Below are positions 8,823-17,282 of a stretch of 64,000 nucleotides of DNA, piece by piece. Position 1 is the first letter of the stretch. Each line of letters opens with the position of its first letter. Position numbers and translations under genes: made by a program. The notes beneath the pieces are model-generated. The model was given only the letters and a program-made list of their open reading frames with translations. It was not told where the DNA came from and ran no database searches. The stretch is from DASRDU01 sp046331565 (GTDB lineage Bacteria > Acidobacteriota > Blastocatellia > RBC074). Location: contig JAXLQP010000002.1 of assembly GCA_046331565.1 (NCBI GenBank), forward strand, positions 372,001-436,000, in the 5' to 3' direction.

Positions 8823-10511
8823 ATGAAAAGATTTATTCTCCGCTCTGCCCGCACCGCCTTCACCGTGGCAATCACACTTTTACTGACCTGCACTCTCGCC
8901 ATTGGCCAGCAACAGCAGAAACAGGCTGCCGATGCTGACATCGTGATGAAAGCCATGCAGGATGAACTGAAACGCTCGGTCGAAAAGCTGCAACTTAAAG
9001 ACCTCGACAAGCCTTATTACATTGAATACGAGATTGCAGATGTCGAGAGCTTCACGGCGACGGCAGCTTTTGGCGGGCTGATTTATTCAAACCGCGATCA
9101 CGGGCGCGGGCTGTCGGTTGAGGTGCGCGTGGGCGGGTACGATTTTGACAATGAGCCGACGGGCTATCCGTCGCAGCTTGTGATTGAGGATGATTACAAC
9201 GCGCTGCGGCACGATCTGTGGCTGGCGACGGATGCGGCTTATCGCGGGGCGGTCGAGACGCTGGCGCGCAAGCGGGCGTTTTTGAAAAACCGGACTGAGG
9301 ACGAAAAGATTCCTGATTTCTCGCGCGAAGAACCCGTCACGCTGATTGCCGCGAAACAGAAGCTCACGCTGGGTGAAAAGAAATGGGCCGATCAGGTGCG
9401 TGAGTGGTCGGCCATCTTCCGCGAATTTCCGGCCATCAGTCAGTCCAGCGTGTCATTGCAGGTGCAGTTGTTCCACAAATACATCATCAACAGCGAAGGG
9501 ACGCGCGTGCGGCGGCCTGCGCTGCTCGTTTCGCTGTCGGCGGCGGCTTACACGCAGGCGGCTGACGGAATGTGGCTGAGTCACGGCACGGGCACGCCTG
9601 CGACCAGCCTTGAGCAGTTGCCATCAGCAGAAGAATTTGCAAAGGCGATTCGCAAAATGGCGCAGGAACTGACCACGCTGCAAAAGGCTCCGGTACTCGA
9701 TGAAAATTATCTGGGGCCGGTACTTTTTACCGGGCAGGCGTCGGCTGAAATGTTTTCGCAACTGCTCGCGCCGGAACTGTGCAGCCTGCGGCCTTCGGTC
9801 GGTTCGCAGCAGGAAGATTCAAGCAGCCTGTTCAATCGCATCAATCGCCGCGTGCTGCCGCCGTTCCTGTCGGTTTATGACGATCCGACGCAACAGAAAT
9901 CCGGCAGCCAGGATCTGCTCGGAGCCTTCCCGGTTGATGACCAGGGCGTGACGGCGCGGCGCGTCTCGCTGATTGAAGAAGGCATTCTGAAAGGCCTGCT
10001 GATGTCGCGGCGACCGCGCAAGAATGTGCTGCAATCAAACGGACACGGGCGTTCGGCCTTTGTCGGCGGGGCTTCGACTTCAATCGGCAATCTGTTCATC
10101 GAGCCGAAGGACGGCAAAAGTTACGACGAACTGAAGCAGGAACTGATTCGCACCTGCAAACTGCAAAGCCTGCCTTACGGCGTGATCGTCAAATCGCTGA
10201 GCGGGCGCGGCGGCGGCAGAACGCTGTCTGAGCCGGTGCTGGCTTACAAGGTTTATGTTGAGGACGGGCGCGAAGAACTGATTCGCGGCATCAATCCGGG
10301 CGAACTGACGCTCAAGGATTTGCGGCAGATGCTCGCCGTCGGCAATGACCGTTACGTTTACAATCAGGTCGAAGGCGGCGGGCGCAACGGCGGCGGCATT
10401 GCCACGAGCATCGTTGCGCCGTCCGTGCTGGTTGAGGAACTTGAACTCAAAAAACCAACCGGCACACAGCAGAAACCGCTGCTGCTGACGCATCCGTTTT
10501 TCAATCAGTAA
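8823..10511 (+). CDS. Secreted TldD/PmbA-family protein lacking the zinc site
   Basis: The product of 562 residues has a signal peptide (to about residue 28, LAIGQQ) and is a clear paralogue of the TldD-like protein at 5376: shared blocks include VRVGGYDFDN, IEDDYNALRHDLW, FLSVYDDPT, GLLMSRRPRKN and SNGHGRS. Where the paralogue has HEIFGHRIEGH this one reads SQLLAPELCSL, and the later Cys ligand region (GVCGAESGW) is NQVEGGGRN here. It therefore should not bind the catalytic zinc. In the classical pair TldE/PmbA likewise lacks the ligands and partners active TldD, so this is probably the structural subunit. Start 8823 is chosen because the signal peptide begins there. Confidence 0.88.
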   Translation: MKRFILRSARTAFTVAITLLLTCTLAIGQQQQKQAADADIVMKAMQDELKRSVEKLQLKDLDKPYYIEYEIADVESFTATAAFGGLIYSNRDHGRGLSVEVRVGGYDFDNEPTGYPSQLVIEDDYNALRHDLWLATDAAYRGAVETLARKRAFLKNRTEDEKIPDFSREEPVTLIAAKQKLTLGEKKWADQVREWSAIFREFPAISQSSVSLQVQLFHKYIINSEGTRVRRPALLVSLSAAAYTQAADGMWLSHGTGTPATSLEQLPSAEEFAKAIRKMAQELTTLQKAPVLDENYLGPVLFTGQASAEMFSQLLAPELCSLRPSVGSQQEDSSSLFNRINRRVLPPFLSVYDDPTQQKSGSQDLLGAFPVDDQGVTARRVSLIEEGILKGLLMSRRPRKNVLQSNGHGRSAFVGGASTSIGNLFIEPKDGKSYDELKQELIRTCKLQSLPYGVIVKSLSGRGGGRTLSEPVLAYKVYVEDGREELIRGINPGELTLKDLRQMLAVGNDRYVYNQVEGGGRNGGGIATSIVAPSVLVEELELKKPTGTQQKPLLLTHPFFNQ

Positions 10512-10551
10512 CCTTCAGTCAGTAACCGATTCTGAAATACAACCAGAGATG

Positions 10552-10578
10552 AAAGCCCCGAATTATCGGGGCTTTTTT
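10552..10578 (+). terminator. Rho-independent terminator after the TldD-like cluster
   Basis: The hairpin AAAGCCCCG-AATTAT-CGGGGC is followed by seven T residues. It lies 41 bases past the stop at 10511 and abuts the ATG of the next gene at 10580. Confidence 0.9.
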
Positions 10579-10579
10579 T

Positions 10580-11149
10580 ATGGGCGAATATCTTCCGGCT
10601 TTGCGCGAGGACGCGGCCAGGTGGTGTCAGGGGCGATGGTTCATCTGGCGGCTGCCGGTGCTGCTTTATCTGGCGTGGGCGGGATTGCATAACTTCCGCG
10701 ACCCGTTTTACTGGCACATTTTCGGCGGCATCACGCTCGGCATTCACGAACTGGGTCACGTCATTTTCGGGTTTGCCGGAGAGTTCGTCAGCGTGGCTGG
10801 TGGCAGCCTGGCGCAACTGGCTGCGCCTGTGATTTCGGCGCTGCTGTTTCTCAGGCAGCGGGATTATTTTGGCGTAGCCGTCGCGGGCGCGTGGCTGTCG
10901 CTGAGCCTGTTTCACCTGGCCGTTTACATCGGTGATGCGCGGGCGCAGGTGCTGCCGCTCGTCAGCATCGGCGGCGGCGAAGCTGAACACGACTGGTTTT
11001 ATCTGCTCTCACGCACAGGGCTGCTCGCTTATGACGCGCAACTTTCGGGGCTGACACGGCTGGCCGGATTCGTGGCGCTGATCGCTTCGCTGCTGCTCGG
11101 CGCGTGGTTGTGTTACCTGATGGCTCGTCAGTCGTCATCTGATGAATGA
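10580..11149 (+). CDS. Integral membrane protein with HELGH motif
   Basis: A 189-residue protein with about four hydrophobic segments (near 24-38, 45-70, 75-115 and 155-182). HELGH at 56-60 in a membrane-helix context matches the zinc-binding HExxH of membrane-embedded metalloproteases, though no further ligand is obvious, so protease activity is not shown. The first in-frame ATG directly follows the T-run of the terminator at 10552, and there is no ribosome binding site apart from the terminator stem. Translation would depend on a transcript starting inside or reading through that hairpin, or on an alternative later start. I do not recognise the family. Confidence 0.72.
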   Translation: MGEYLPALREDAARWCQGRWFIWRLPVLLYLAWAGLHNFRDPFYWHIFGGITLGIHELGHVIFGFAGEFVSVAGGSLAQLAAPVISALLFLRQRDYFGVAVAGAWLSLSLFHLAVYIGDARAQVLPLVSIGGGEAEHDWFYLLSRTGLLAYDAQLSGLTRLAGFVALIASLLLGAWLCYLMARQSSSDE

Positions 11150-11210
11150 TCTGCCTGATTGTGCCAGACAGGCATTATCAGCCTTTCGCTACAGAGATAA
11201 GACCTTGCGC

Positions 11211-11322
11211 AGAAACCAGAGCGCACCCTCGTAGTAACGAATTCATTCGTTCCGGCTCAGAGGCCAGGCCGGTTCGAAACAGAACGAATGAATTCGTTAC
11301 TACGGGGGTGCGCTCTGGTTTC
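11211..11322. repeat. Inverted-repeat element, family I copy 2
   Basis: The arms AGAAACCAGAGCGCACCC plus GTAGTAACGAATTCATTCGT are mirrored exactly on the right side up to GGTTTCT at 11322. The loop is unrelated to copy 1 at 5097-5271, but arm sequence and the right outer flank (CAGGCC..TGGG) are shared. Non-coding. Confidence 0.85.
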
Positions 11323-11415
11323 TCCGCGAGGGCTAACTTTCAGGCCGGTGGGCTGTGACTTTGCGTGCTGTGGTTTCACAGAGCGGACAACATCAGCCTT
11401 TTTGAATGCGCCTGG

Positions 11416-11769
11416 TCAGTCTTCGGTCGAGCGTGTGCGGGAGCGTTTCAATTCGCTGTGTTTCTTTTTGCCTTCCAGGCGGCGGGCCTGCGAGGCGGCG
11501 GTGGGTTTTGTGGCCCGGCGTTTTTTTCGGACGCGCTGAAGTTCGGTGAGCTTTGCGGCCATGCGTTCATAAGCCGCTTCACGATTGGCCGATTGCGAGC
11601 GGCGTTCAGTGGCCGTGACGACCAGGCCGGTCGGGCGATGCGTCAGGCGCACGCCGGTTTCGACCTTGTTGCGGTGCTGACCGCCAGGGCCGCCCGCCAC
11701 AAAAAATTCCATCTCGCAATCGCGCTCCAGTGATTCGCGGTCTGTTGGATGCTGCATGCTGTTCCTCAC
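11416..11769 (-). CDS. Release-factor-like protein with GGQ motif
   Basis: A basic 117-residue protein with the class-I release-factor catalytic domain: GGPGGQHRNK places GGQ at residues 29-31, followed by VETGVRLTHRPTG and ERRSQSANRE. The C-terminus is Arg/Lys-rich. It lacks the codon-recognition domains of RF1/RF2, as do ArfB (YaeJ) and RF-like rescue proteins, which hydrolyse peptidyl-tRNA on stalled ribosomes. A rescue or RF-accessory role is therefore likely. The start could also be the second Met (residue 5). It stands alone, convergent to the gene at 10580. Confidence 0.87.
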   Translation of the reverse strand: MRNSMQHPTDRESLERDCEMEFFVAGGPGGQHRNKVETGVRLTHRPTGLVVTATERRSQSANREAAYERMAAKLTELQRVRKKRRATKPTAASQARRLEGKKKHSELKRSRTRSTED

Positions 11770-12045
11770 TTGTTCAGCCCGGTTGCGGCGAATTTATCAC
11801 CGACCGCGCAGTTCGGCAAAAACGGCTGCGCACGGATGAATTTTTCGGCAGCGTGATGCAAATCCGGCGTGATTCCCGCGTTAGTCATTGTGGGCAAAGA
11901 GGCGGCAATTAAAGTTCAATCGGCAGGAAATCTTTCAGGTATAATCCGCGCCCGGCCTCCTTATTTTCCCTCATTGTGAAAAATCCTTCCTGCCTGCCCC
12001 ACAGGAATCCGCCAACAAGCGACGGTTCTGTTTCAGGTAATTGTC
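11770..12045. other. Divergent intergenic region
   Basis: A perfect TATAAT at 11940-11945 lies about 100 bases before the 12046 start and could be its -10 element; the best -35 (TTCAAT, 19 bases upstream) is poor. No gene is seen. Confidence 0.4.
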
Positions 12046-15000
12046 ATGAATCTGCCGAAAAAGTTTTTTGCCGCTGCCTCATTAACCAGACTGGCGTTGC
12101 TGACGCTGCTTATCACTGTCGCAGTTCTGAGTGTTCACGCTTTATTTCTGACGCCGGGCCTGCGCGCGGCGACAACCATTCAGAACAGCACTCCGGTCGT
12201 CAGCGTTTCAGCGGCAAGTTACGCGGGCGGGGCTGCGCCGGTCGCGCCGAATTCGATTATTGCGGCCTTCGGCACGCAACTGGCGCGGGCCACTGAAGCC
12301 GCCACGACACAGCCGCTGCCAGTGACGCTGGCGGGAACAAGCGTGAAAGTGACCGACAGCGCCGGGGTCGAACGCGTGGCGCAGCTCTTTTTCGTTTCGG
12401 CTTTTCAGATTAATTACCTGATTCCTGACAGCACAGCAAACGGTGAGGCGCAGGTGACAATTACCAGCGTGCAGGCCAATGGCGACCAGGTGATTTCGCG
12501 TGGCAGGGTGCGCGTGTCGGCCAGCGCGCCTGCAGTGTTTGCGGCCAATTCAAGCGGCAACGGCGCTCCGGCGGCGCAGGTCGGGCGCGTCATTAACGGC
12601 AATTTTGTCCTGGACGCCAACCCGCCATTTGAAACTGATCCGCTCAATCCGGCACAGCTTCAGCCGCGCCCGATTGATGTGGGCAGCGACACGCAACCGG
12701 CCTTTCTGATTCTGTACGGCACGGGCTGGCGCAACGCTCCTGCCGGGTCAGTACACGTTTTGATCGGCGGCGTTGATGTGACGCCTGATTACGTGGGCAT
12801 TGCGCCCGGCTACACGGGGCTGGATCAGATCAATGTGAAGATTCCGGTTTCGCTGCGCGGGCGCGGGCGCGTTGATTTTTCGGTGACGGCGGGCGGCGTG
12901 TCATCAAACCTGCTGACCGTGCAGGCCGCCGGTTCAGCGGGTGGCGCGCTGGCGATTTCAGAATTCAGCATCACCGACGGAGCCGTTGCCGGTCAGACGC
13001 TGACGATCAAAGGCACAGGTTTCTCGACCACCACTAATCAGAATCTGGTGCGGTTCGGCAACGCGCAGGGCCGCGTGATTGCGGCTTCAAACACGCAGAT
13101 GCAGGTGATCGTGCCATTCGGCGCGGAATCAGGCCGCGTCGCGGTACAGACGCCGCAGGGCGAAACGCGCAGCGGCAGCGCCTTTCGCGTGCGCACTTCG
13201 ATCAGCGGCATTGTGCAGACGACGGGCACGACCAGCACTGCGCCGGTGCCGATGGAAAACGTTACGGTGCGGCTCGTGGGTGAAAACATCAGCGTGCGCA
13301 CGAATCGCCAGGGCAGCTTCATTCTGTCCAATATGCAGCCCGGCGCAAAACTGATTGAAATTGACGGCAGCACGACCAGCAGCAACCCGCCCTACCCGCG
13401 CGTCATCGTCAAGATGAATGTGCAGTCCGACCGCGACAATCAGTTCGCGCAACCGGTCAGCATGCAGCAGATCACCGGCCCCGGCGTGGACGTGGGCGTT
13501 AACGGCAGCGCGGCTGAAAATCCGAATCAGCGGTCGCGGCCAGGCCTCAGATCGCTGTTCGTCAACATCACTGATCGCAATGTCACGCTCGACATTCCCA
13601 CCGGAACGCAGGTCACTTTTCCCGATGGCAAAACCATCGGGCGCGTCAACCTGACGGTGCTTGAAAAGTCGCGCCTGCCCGGCATCAAACTGCCGCCCGG
13701 CGTTTATTCATCAAGCATCGTGCAGATCACGCCCATCGGCACTGATTTCAATCCGGGCGCGATTCTGAGCTTTCCGAATCCCGATCCGGCCACGCTGAAT
13801 GCGGGAGCAAAGGTTGATTTTTACCGCTACGATGAACAGTCGGGAACTTTCATCAAGCGCGGAACGGGCACTGTTTCGTCAGACAAGTCGCGTGTGGTTT
13901 CTGACGGGCGAATCGTGGACAAGGGCAGTTACTGGTTTGCCGCCGCGCAAAGCGGTGTGACAACGGTGACGGGCCGCGTGATTGACGTGATTGGTCTGCC
14001 GGTGTCTGGCGCGCAGGTCACGGTCAACGGGCGCGCCGATGTGACCGACACCAATGGCGGTTTCATCATCAGCGACGTGGCGACCGCCGGGCTGACGCAG
14101 TTGCAGGCCGAAGCCGTGCTGCCGCAGCAGTTCGGCGTGCCGCCGCGTGGCACTTCGTCAATTACCACAGTGAAAGTCAACGGCATCACCAATGTCGGCA
14201 CGATTGCACTCAGCAACACCGATCAGCCTGGTCTGGTGCTGTCGCCGTTCGCTTTGCGCTTTTCGTCAGATTCACCGCCAACCGCGATGAGCGTCACGCT
14301 GACGCAGCCCGCGCCCACAGGCGGATTGCAGGTCAGTTTGTCGAGCGACAACACCGCCGTCGCTACTGTTCCGGCCAGCGTCACGATTCCTGCCGGGCAG
14401 ACGACCGCGACTTTCAATGTCACGCGCGCCGGTTCAGGCTACGCAATTCTGTCGGCGCTGGCCACGCTCAGCGGCAACGGCCTCGAAAGTTACGCCTATG
14501 TCGAAGTCGCCCGGCCCGCTCCGGTACTGAGCGGCGTGTCACCCGCGACTGCGCCGATCTTTGCGCGCGTCACGATCACGGGCACGGGCTTCAGCACTGA
14601 TCCCGGCAACAACTTCGTCGGACTGATTCGCAACGGTCAGTTGGTGGCGATTTTTGAGCCGAGCGAAAATGAACTCGTCGAAGATCAGTCAGGCCGCCCC
14701 GCGCTGAGCGTCAAAGTGCCGCCCGTCAGCAACGGCGCGGCGCAGCTTGTCGTCGCAGTGATTGACGATCAGACCAGCGTGCTGTCTGATGTCAGCGCGC
14801 CGCTCAGTTTCAATGTGCTGACCAGTTCGGTGACAGCTCCGGTGCTGACCAGCATTTCACCGGCCAGCGGCAAACCGAAGGATCAGATTACAATCAACGG
14901 TTCCGGTTTCAGCGCCAAACCTGAAGAAAACGAAGTCGTCTTTCGCCAGAACGGCATTGATTCGCCGGGTCACATCCTTCAGGCCAGCGCTTCGCAACTG

Positions 15001-16020
15001 ATCGTCAAAGTTCCGTCAGTGCGGATTGACAAGGGCGCGGCGACGATCTTTGCCGTGCGCATGGGTTCGGACGGTTCACCGAGCGAGCCGTCAAACGCGC
15101 TGGATTTCAACGTCACCGAAGGCCCGACCGCGCCGCCCACACCAACGCTGGCTTCAGTCGTCAACAGCCAGACGCAGACTGCCAGCGGGCGTGACGGCGA
15201 TCCGATTACGGCAACGGGAACGAATCTGGGTAAGAATTACTTCGATCTTCAGACGGGCAACCCGGCCACCAGCGATCCGGTCTTTACGCTGCTCGGCTTT
15301 TATCAGAACGGCCAGCTCGCGGCGATTCAGTTCCCGATTGGCGCAATCGGCGGAACGCAGATTTCGACCGATTTCCCCACTGGTCTGTCAGAAGGCCCGG
15401 CGCAGATTACGGCCATTAACATTGACATCGAATCCGGCCTGATCAGCAGCGAAAGCGCCCCGGTCAGTTTCACTGTCACCGCAGGCAGCCTGCGCGTGAT
15501 TGACGAGGATGAACCGAATGACGGGCCTGACACAGCCACGTCAGCGCCCTTCCCGTCCCTGATCGCCGGTCAGGCTGACAGCACCGATCCGAGCGGTTTC
15601 ACCATCACCTTCAGCAACGGCGCGACCGAAAAGGTTCACGATCTGTTCCGCGTTTCGCTCACCCGGCAAACCGACCTGCTGCTGAACCTGCTCTTTGAAA
15701 CCGGCGACCTCGACCTGTTCCTGATCAAAGCGCAGCCCGACAGCACCGGCACTTACACCGTGCTGTCATTCGCCACGAACCGTTCAGGCGTGTCTGAAGT
15801 TCTGGCCAGTCCGGGCCTTGCCGCAGGCGATTATCTGATCGGTGTGGCCAGCGTCGGCCCGCTGTCTTATTACAGCCTGGAAATCAATCAGGGCATTCCG
15901 TCACGCACTGAAACGCAGTCGCTCAGCAAATCTGAAGAAGCGACCGGCAAAGCAGTGCCGCTGCCACCACCGCCCGCAACAGCCACGCGGCGCAGGGTAA
16001 TGAAAGTGGTGCAGCAATAA
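12046..16020 (+). CDS. Large secreted protein with TIGR03437-type, IPT/TIG and PPC-like domains
   Basis: This 1324-residue exported protein begins with a signal sequence (basic MNLPKKFF, hydrophobic to about residue 40). Residues 50-295 are the acidobacterial TIGR03437-type domain (VSAASYAGG, FGTQLA, FQINYLIP, YTGLDQINVKIP). Several IPT/TIG beta-sandwich units follow (GTGFSTTTNQNLVRFG, GTGFSTDPGNNFVG, GSGFSAKPEENEVVF), with carboxypeptidase-regulatory-like units (SGIVQTTG..., TGRVIDVIGLPVSGAQV) between them. The last 170 residues resemble a bacterial pre-peptidase C-terminal domain (DEPNDGPDTA, DLFRVSL, GDLDLFL). The basic Arg-rich tail is not a recognised sorting signal. It is likely a cell-surface or secreted adhesive protein; no catalytic domain is seen. 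Confidence 0.85.
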   Translation: MNLPKKFFAAASLTRLALLTLLITVAVLSVHALFLTPGLRAATTIQNSTPVVSVSAASYAGGAAPVAPNSIIAAFGTQLARATEAATTQPLPVTLAGTSVKVTDSAGVERVAQLFFVSAFQINYLIPDSTANGEAQVTITSVQANGDQVISRGRVRVSASAPAVFAANSSGNGAPAAQVGRVINGNFVLDANPPFETDPLNPAQLQPRPIDVGSDTQPAFLILYGTGWRNAPAGSVHVLIGGVDVTPDYVGIAPGYTGLDQINVKIPVSLRGRGRVDFSVTAGGVSSNLLTVQAAGSAGGALAISEFSITDGAVAGQTLTIKGTGFSTTTNQNLVRFGNAQGRVIAASNTQMQVIVPFGAESGRVAVQTPQGETRSGSAFRVRTSISGIVQTTGTTSTAPVPMENVTVRLVGENISVRTNRQGSFILSNMQPGAKLIEIDGSTTSSNPPYPRVIVKMNVQSDRDNQFAQPVSMQQITGPGVDVGVNGSAAENPNQRSRPGLRSLFVNITDRNVTLDIPTGTQVTFPDGKTIGRVNLTVLEKSRLPGIKLPPGVYSSSIVQITPIGTDFNPGAILSFPNPDPATLNAGAKVDFYRYDEQSGTFIKRGTGTVSSDKSRVVSDGRIVDKGSYWFAAAQSGVTTVTGRVIDVIGLPVSGAQVTVNGRADVTDTNGGFIISDVATAGLTQLQAEAVLPQQFGVPPRGTSSITTVKVNGITNVGTIALSNTDQPGLVLSPFALRFSSDSPPTAMSVTLTQPAPTGGLQVSLSSDNTAVATVPASVTIPAGQTTATFNVTRAGSGYAILSALATLSGNGLESYAYVEVARPAPVLSGVSPATAPIFARVTITGTGFSTDPGNNFVGLIRNGQLVAIFEPSENELVEDQSGRPALSVKVPPVSNGAAQLVVAVIDDQTSVLSDVSAPLSFNVLTSSVTAPVLTSISPASGKPKDQITINGSGFSAKPEENEVVFRQNGIDSPGHILQASASQLIVKVPSVRIDKGAATIFAVRMGSDGSPSEPSNALDFNVTEGPTAPPTPTLASVVNSQTQTASGRDGDPITATGTNLGKNYFDLQTGNPATSDPVFTLLGFYQNGQLAAIQFPIGAIGGTQISTDFPTGLSEGPAQITAINIDIESGLISSESAPVSFTVTAGSLRVIDEDEPNDGPDTATSAPFPSLIAGQADSTDPSGFTITFSNGATEKVHDLFRVSLTRQTDLLLNLLFETGDLDLFLIKAQPDSTGTYTVLSFATNRSGVSEVLASPGLAAGDYLIGVASVGPLSYYSLEINQGIPSRTETQSLSKSEEATGKAVPLPPPPATATRRRVMKVVQQ

Positions 16021-16316
16021 AAAAACCCGATCCTGAGATCAGGGTAATTCTTTCGAGAAGAGGTATTCGCCTCATCTCAGCCCGCGAAGGCGGGCGAAAG
16101 AATAAGGCCTGGGGTGGAGGCGTCAGCCGGAACCCCAGGCAGCATCGAATCCATGTACTCAGCCCGCGAAGGCGGGCGGCAGATTTGCTCGCAACTGAAT
16201 CTGCCGCCCGCCTTCGCGGGCTGAATGTTTCATTCTCCCGGTTCTCAGGGTTGCGCGCATTCGCGCTCCACCCAGGGCTTTACTCTCCCGCCCGCCTTCG
16301 CGGGCTGAGAGCCGGA
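16021..16316. repeat. Cluster of GCCCGCGAAGGCGGGC palindromes
   Basis: The palindrome CAGCCCGCGAAGGCGGGC occurs near 16079, near 16160 and, in opposite orientation, near 16203 and 16288. The middle two copies with ATTTGC/CTGAATCTGCCGC form a larger hairpin (about 16158-16226). A weak stem CCTGA-GA-TCAGG at about 16032 follows the stop of the upstream gene. No ORF. Confidence 0.75.
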
Positions 16317-16422
16317 GTGTTGCGCGATTTGCCAGAATCGCGCGGCATCCGCTATCGGCCCGTGACGTAAGCCACGCGATTCTGGCAAATCGCGCAACAC
16401 TTCCCGTTGACGTAATTGAAAA
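16317..16422. repeat. Inverted-repeat element, family II copy 1
   Basis: Two exact 26-base arms (GTGTTGCGCGATTTGCCAGA... and complement) flank a 32-base loop and are followed by TTCCCGTTGACGTAATTGAA. Copy 2 lies at 22682-22786 and a diverged copy at 53474-53556. It sits just downstream of thiG. Confidence 0.88.
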
Positions 16423-16454
16423 CCGGCTGGCGAAATTTCGTTTTCCCGACCGCT

Positions 16455-17231
16455 TTATCTGACGACGCCTTCGACGGGGCTGCTGGCGCTGGCGTAAAGG
16501 CGTCTGGGCATGCGGCCTGACAGGTATGCCAGACGGCCCGCCTCAACTGCCAGTTTCATCGCTTCGGCCATTGCTCCTGCATCACGCGCTTCGGCAATAG
16601 CCGTGTTCATCAGCAGCCCGTCAATGCCCAGTTCCATTGCCAGGCACGCATCCGAAGCCGTGCCCACACCCGCATCAACGATGATCGGCACGGCGGTAAT
16701 CTGTTCGCGCATGATGCGCAGGTTGTTCGGATTCTGAATGCCCAGGCCTGAACCGATGGGCGCGGCGAGCGGCATCACTGCTGCGGCTCCGGCGTCAATC
16801 AGCTTCTTCGCCATAATCAGGTCATCGCTGAAATAAGGCAGCACGGTGAAGCCTTCCTTCACCAGAATTTTTGTGGCTTCGAGCGTGGCTTCATTGTCAG
16901 GGAAAAGCGTTTTCTGATCGCCGATGACTTCAACCTTGACCCAGTCTGACAAACCGACTTCGCGGGCGAGTCGCGCAGTGCGCACGGCTTCATCAGTGGA
17001 GTAACACCCGGCAGTGTTCGGCAGAATCGAGAACTTTTTCAGGTCAATGAAATCAAGCAGCGACGGTTGCGAACGGTCGGTGATGTTCACGCGACGCACG
17101 GCAACGGTAATCATGTCAGCGCCGCTGCGATTGAATGCCTCGACCATTTCTTCATTGGTGCGATACTTTCCCGTCCCGATAATCAGGCGGGATTTGAATT
17201 CACGTCCGGCAATAACAAGTTTGTGATCCAT
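16455..17231 (-). CDS. thiG: Thiazole synthase
   Basis: ThiG makes the thiazole phosphate of thiamine from deoxyxylulose phosphate, dehydroglycine and ThiS thiocarboxylate. The 258-residue length is normal. The N-terminal IAGREFKSRLIIGTGKY and RRVNITD are typical, Lys99 in WVKVEVIGD matches the Schiff-base lysine, and PIGSGLGIQNPNNL plus VDAGVGTASDA form the phosphate-binding region. It is a cytoplasmic TIM barrel. It is last in a minus-strand run after deoC (51-base gap), but no thiS, thiF or thiO is next to it and no TPP riboswitch is seen. Confidence 0.95.
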   Translation of the reverse strand: MDHKLVIAGREFKSRLIIGTGKYRTNEEMVEAFNRSGADMITVAVRRVNITDRSQPSLLDFIDLKKFSILPNTAGCYSTDEAVRTARLAREVGLSDWVKVEVIGDQKTLFPDNEATLEATKILVKEGFTVLPYFSDDLIMAKKLIDAGAAAVMPLAAPIGSGLGIQNPNNLRIMREQITAVPIIVDAGVGTASDACLAMELGIDGLLMNTAIAEARDAGAMAEAMKLAVEAGRLAYLSGRMPRRLYASASSPVEGVVR

Positions 17232-17282
17232 AAGTCAGTGATGTAGCAATTGAATGATTGATTGAATGTTCAGTTTGATGAA

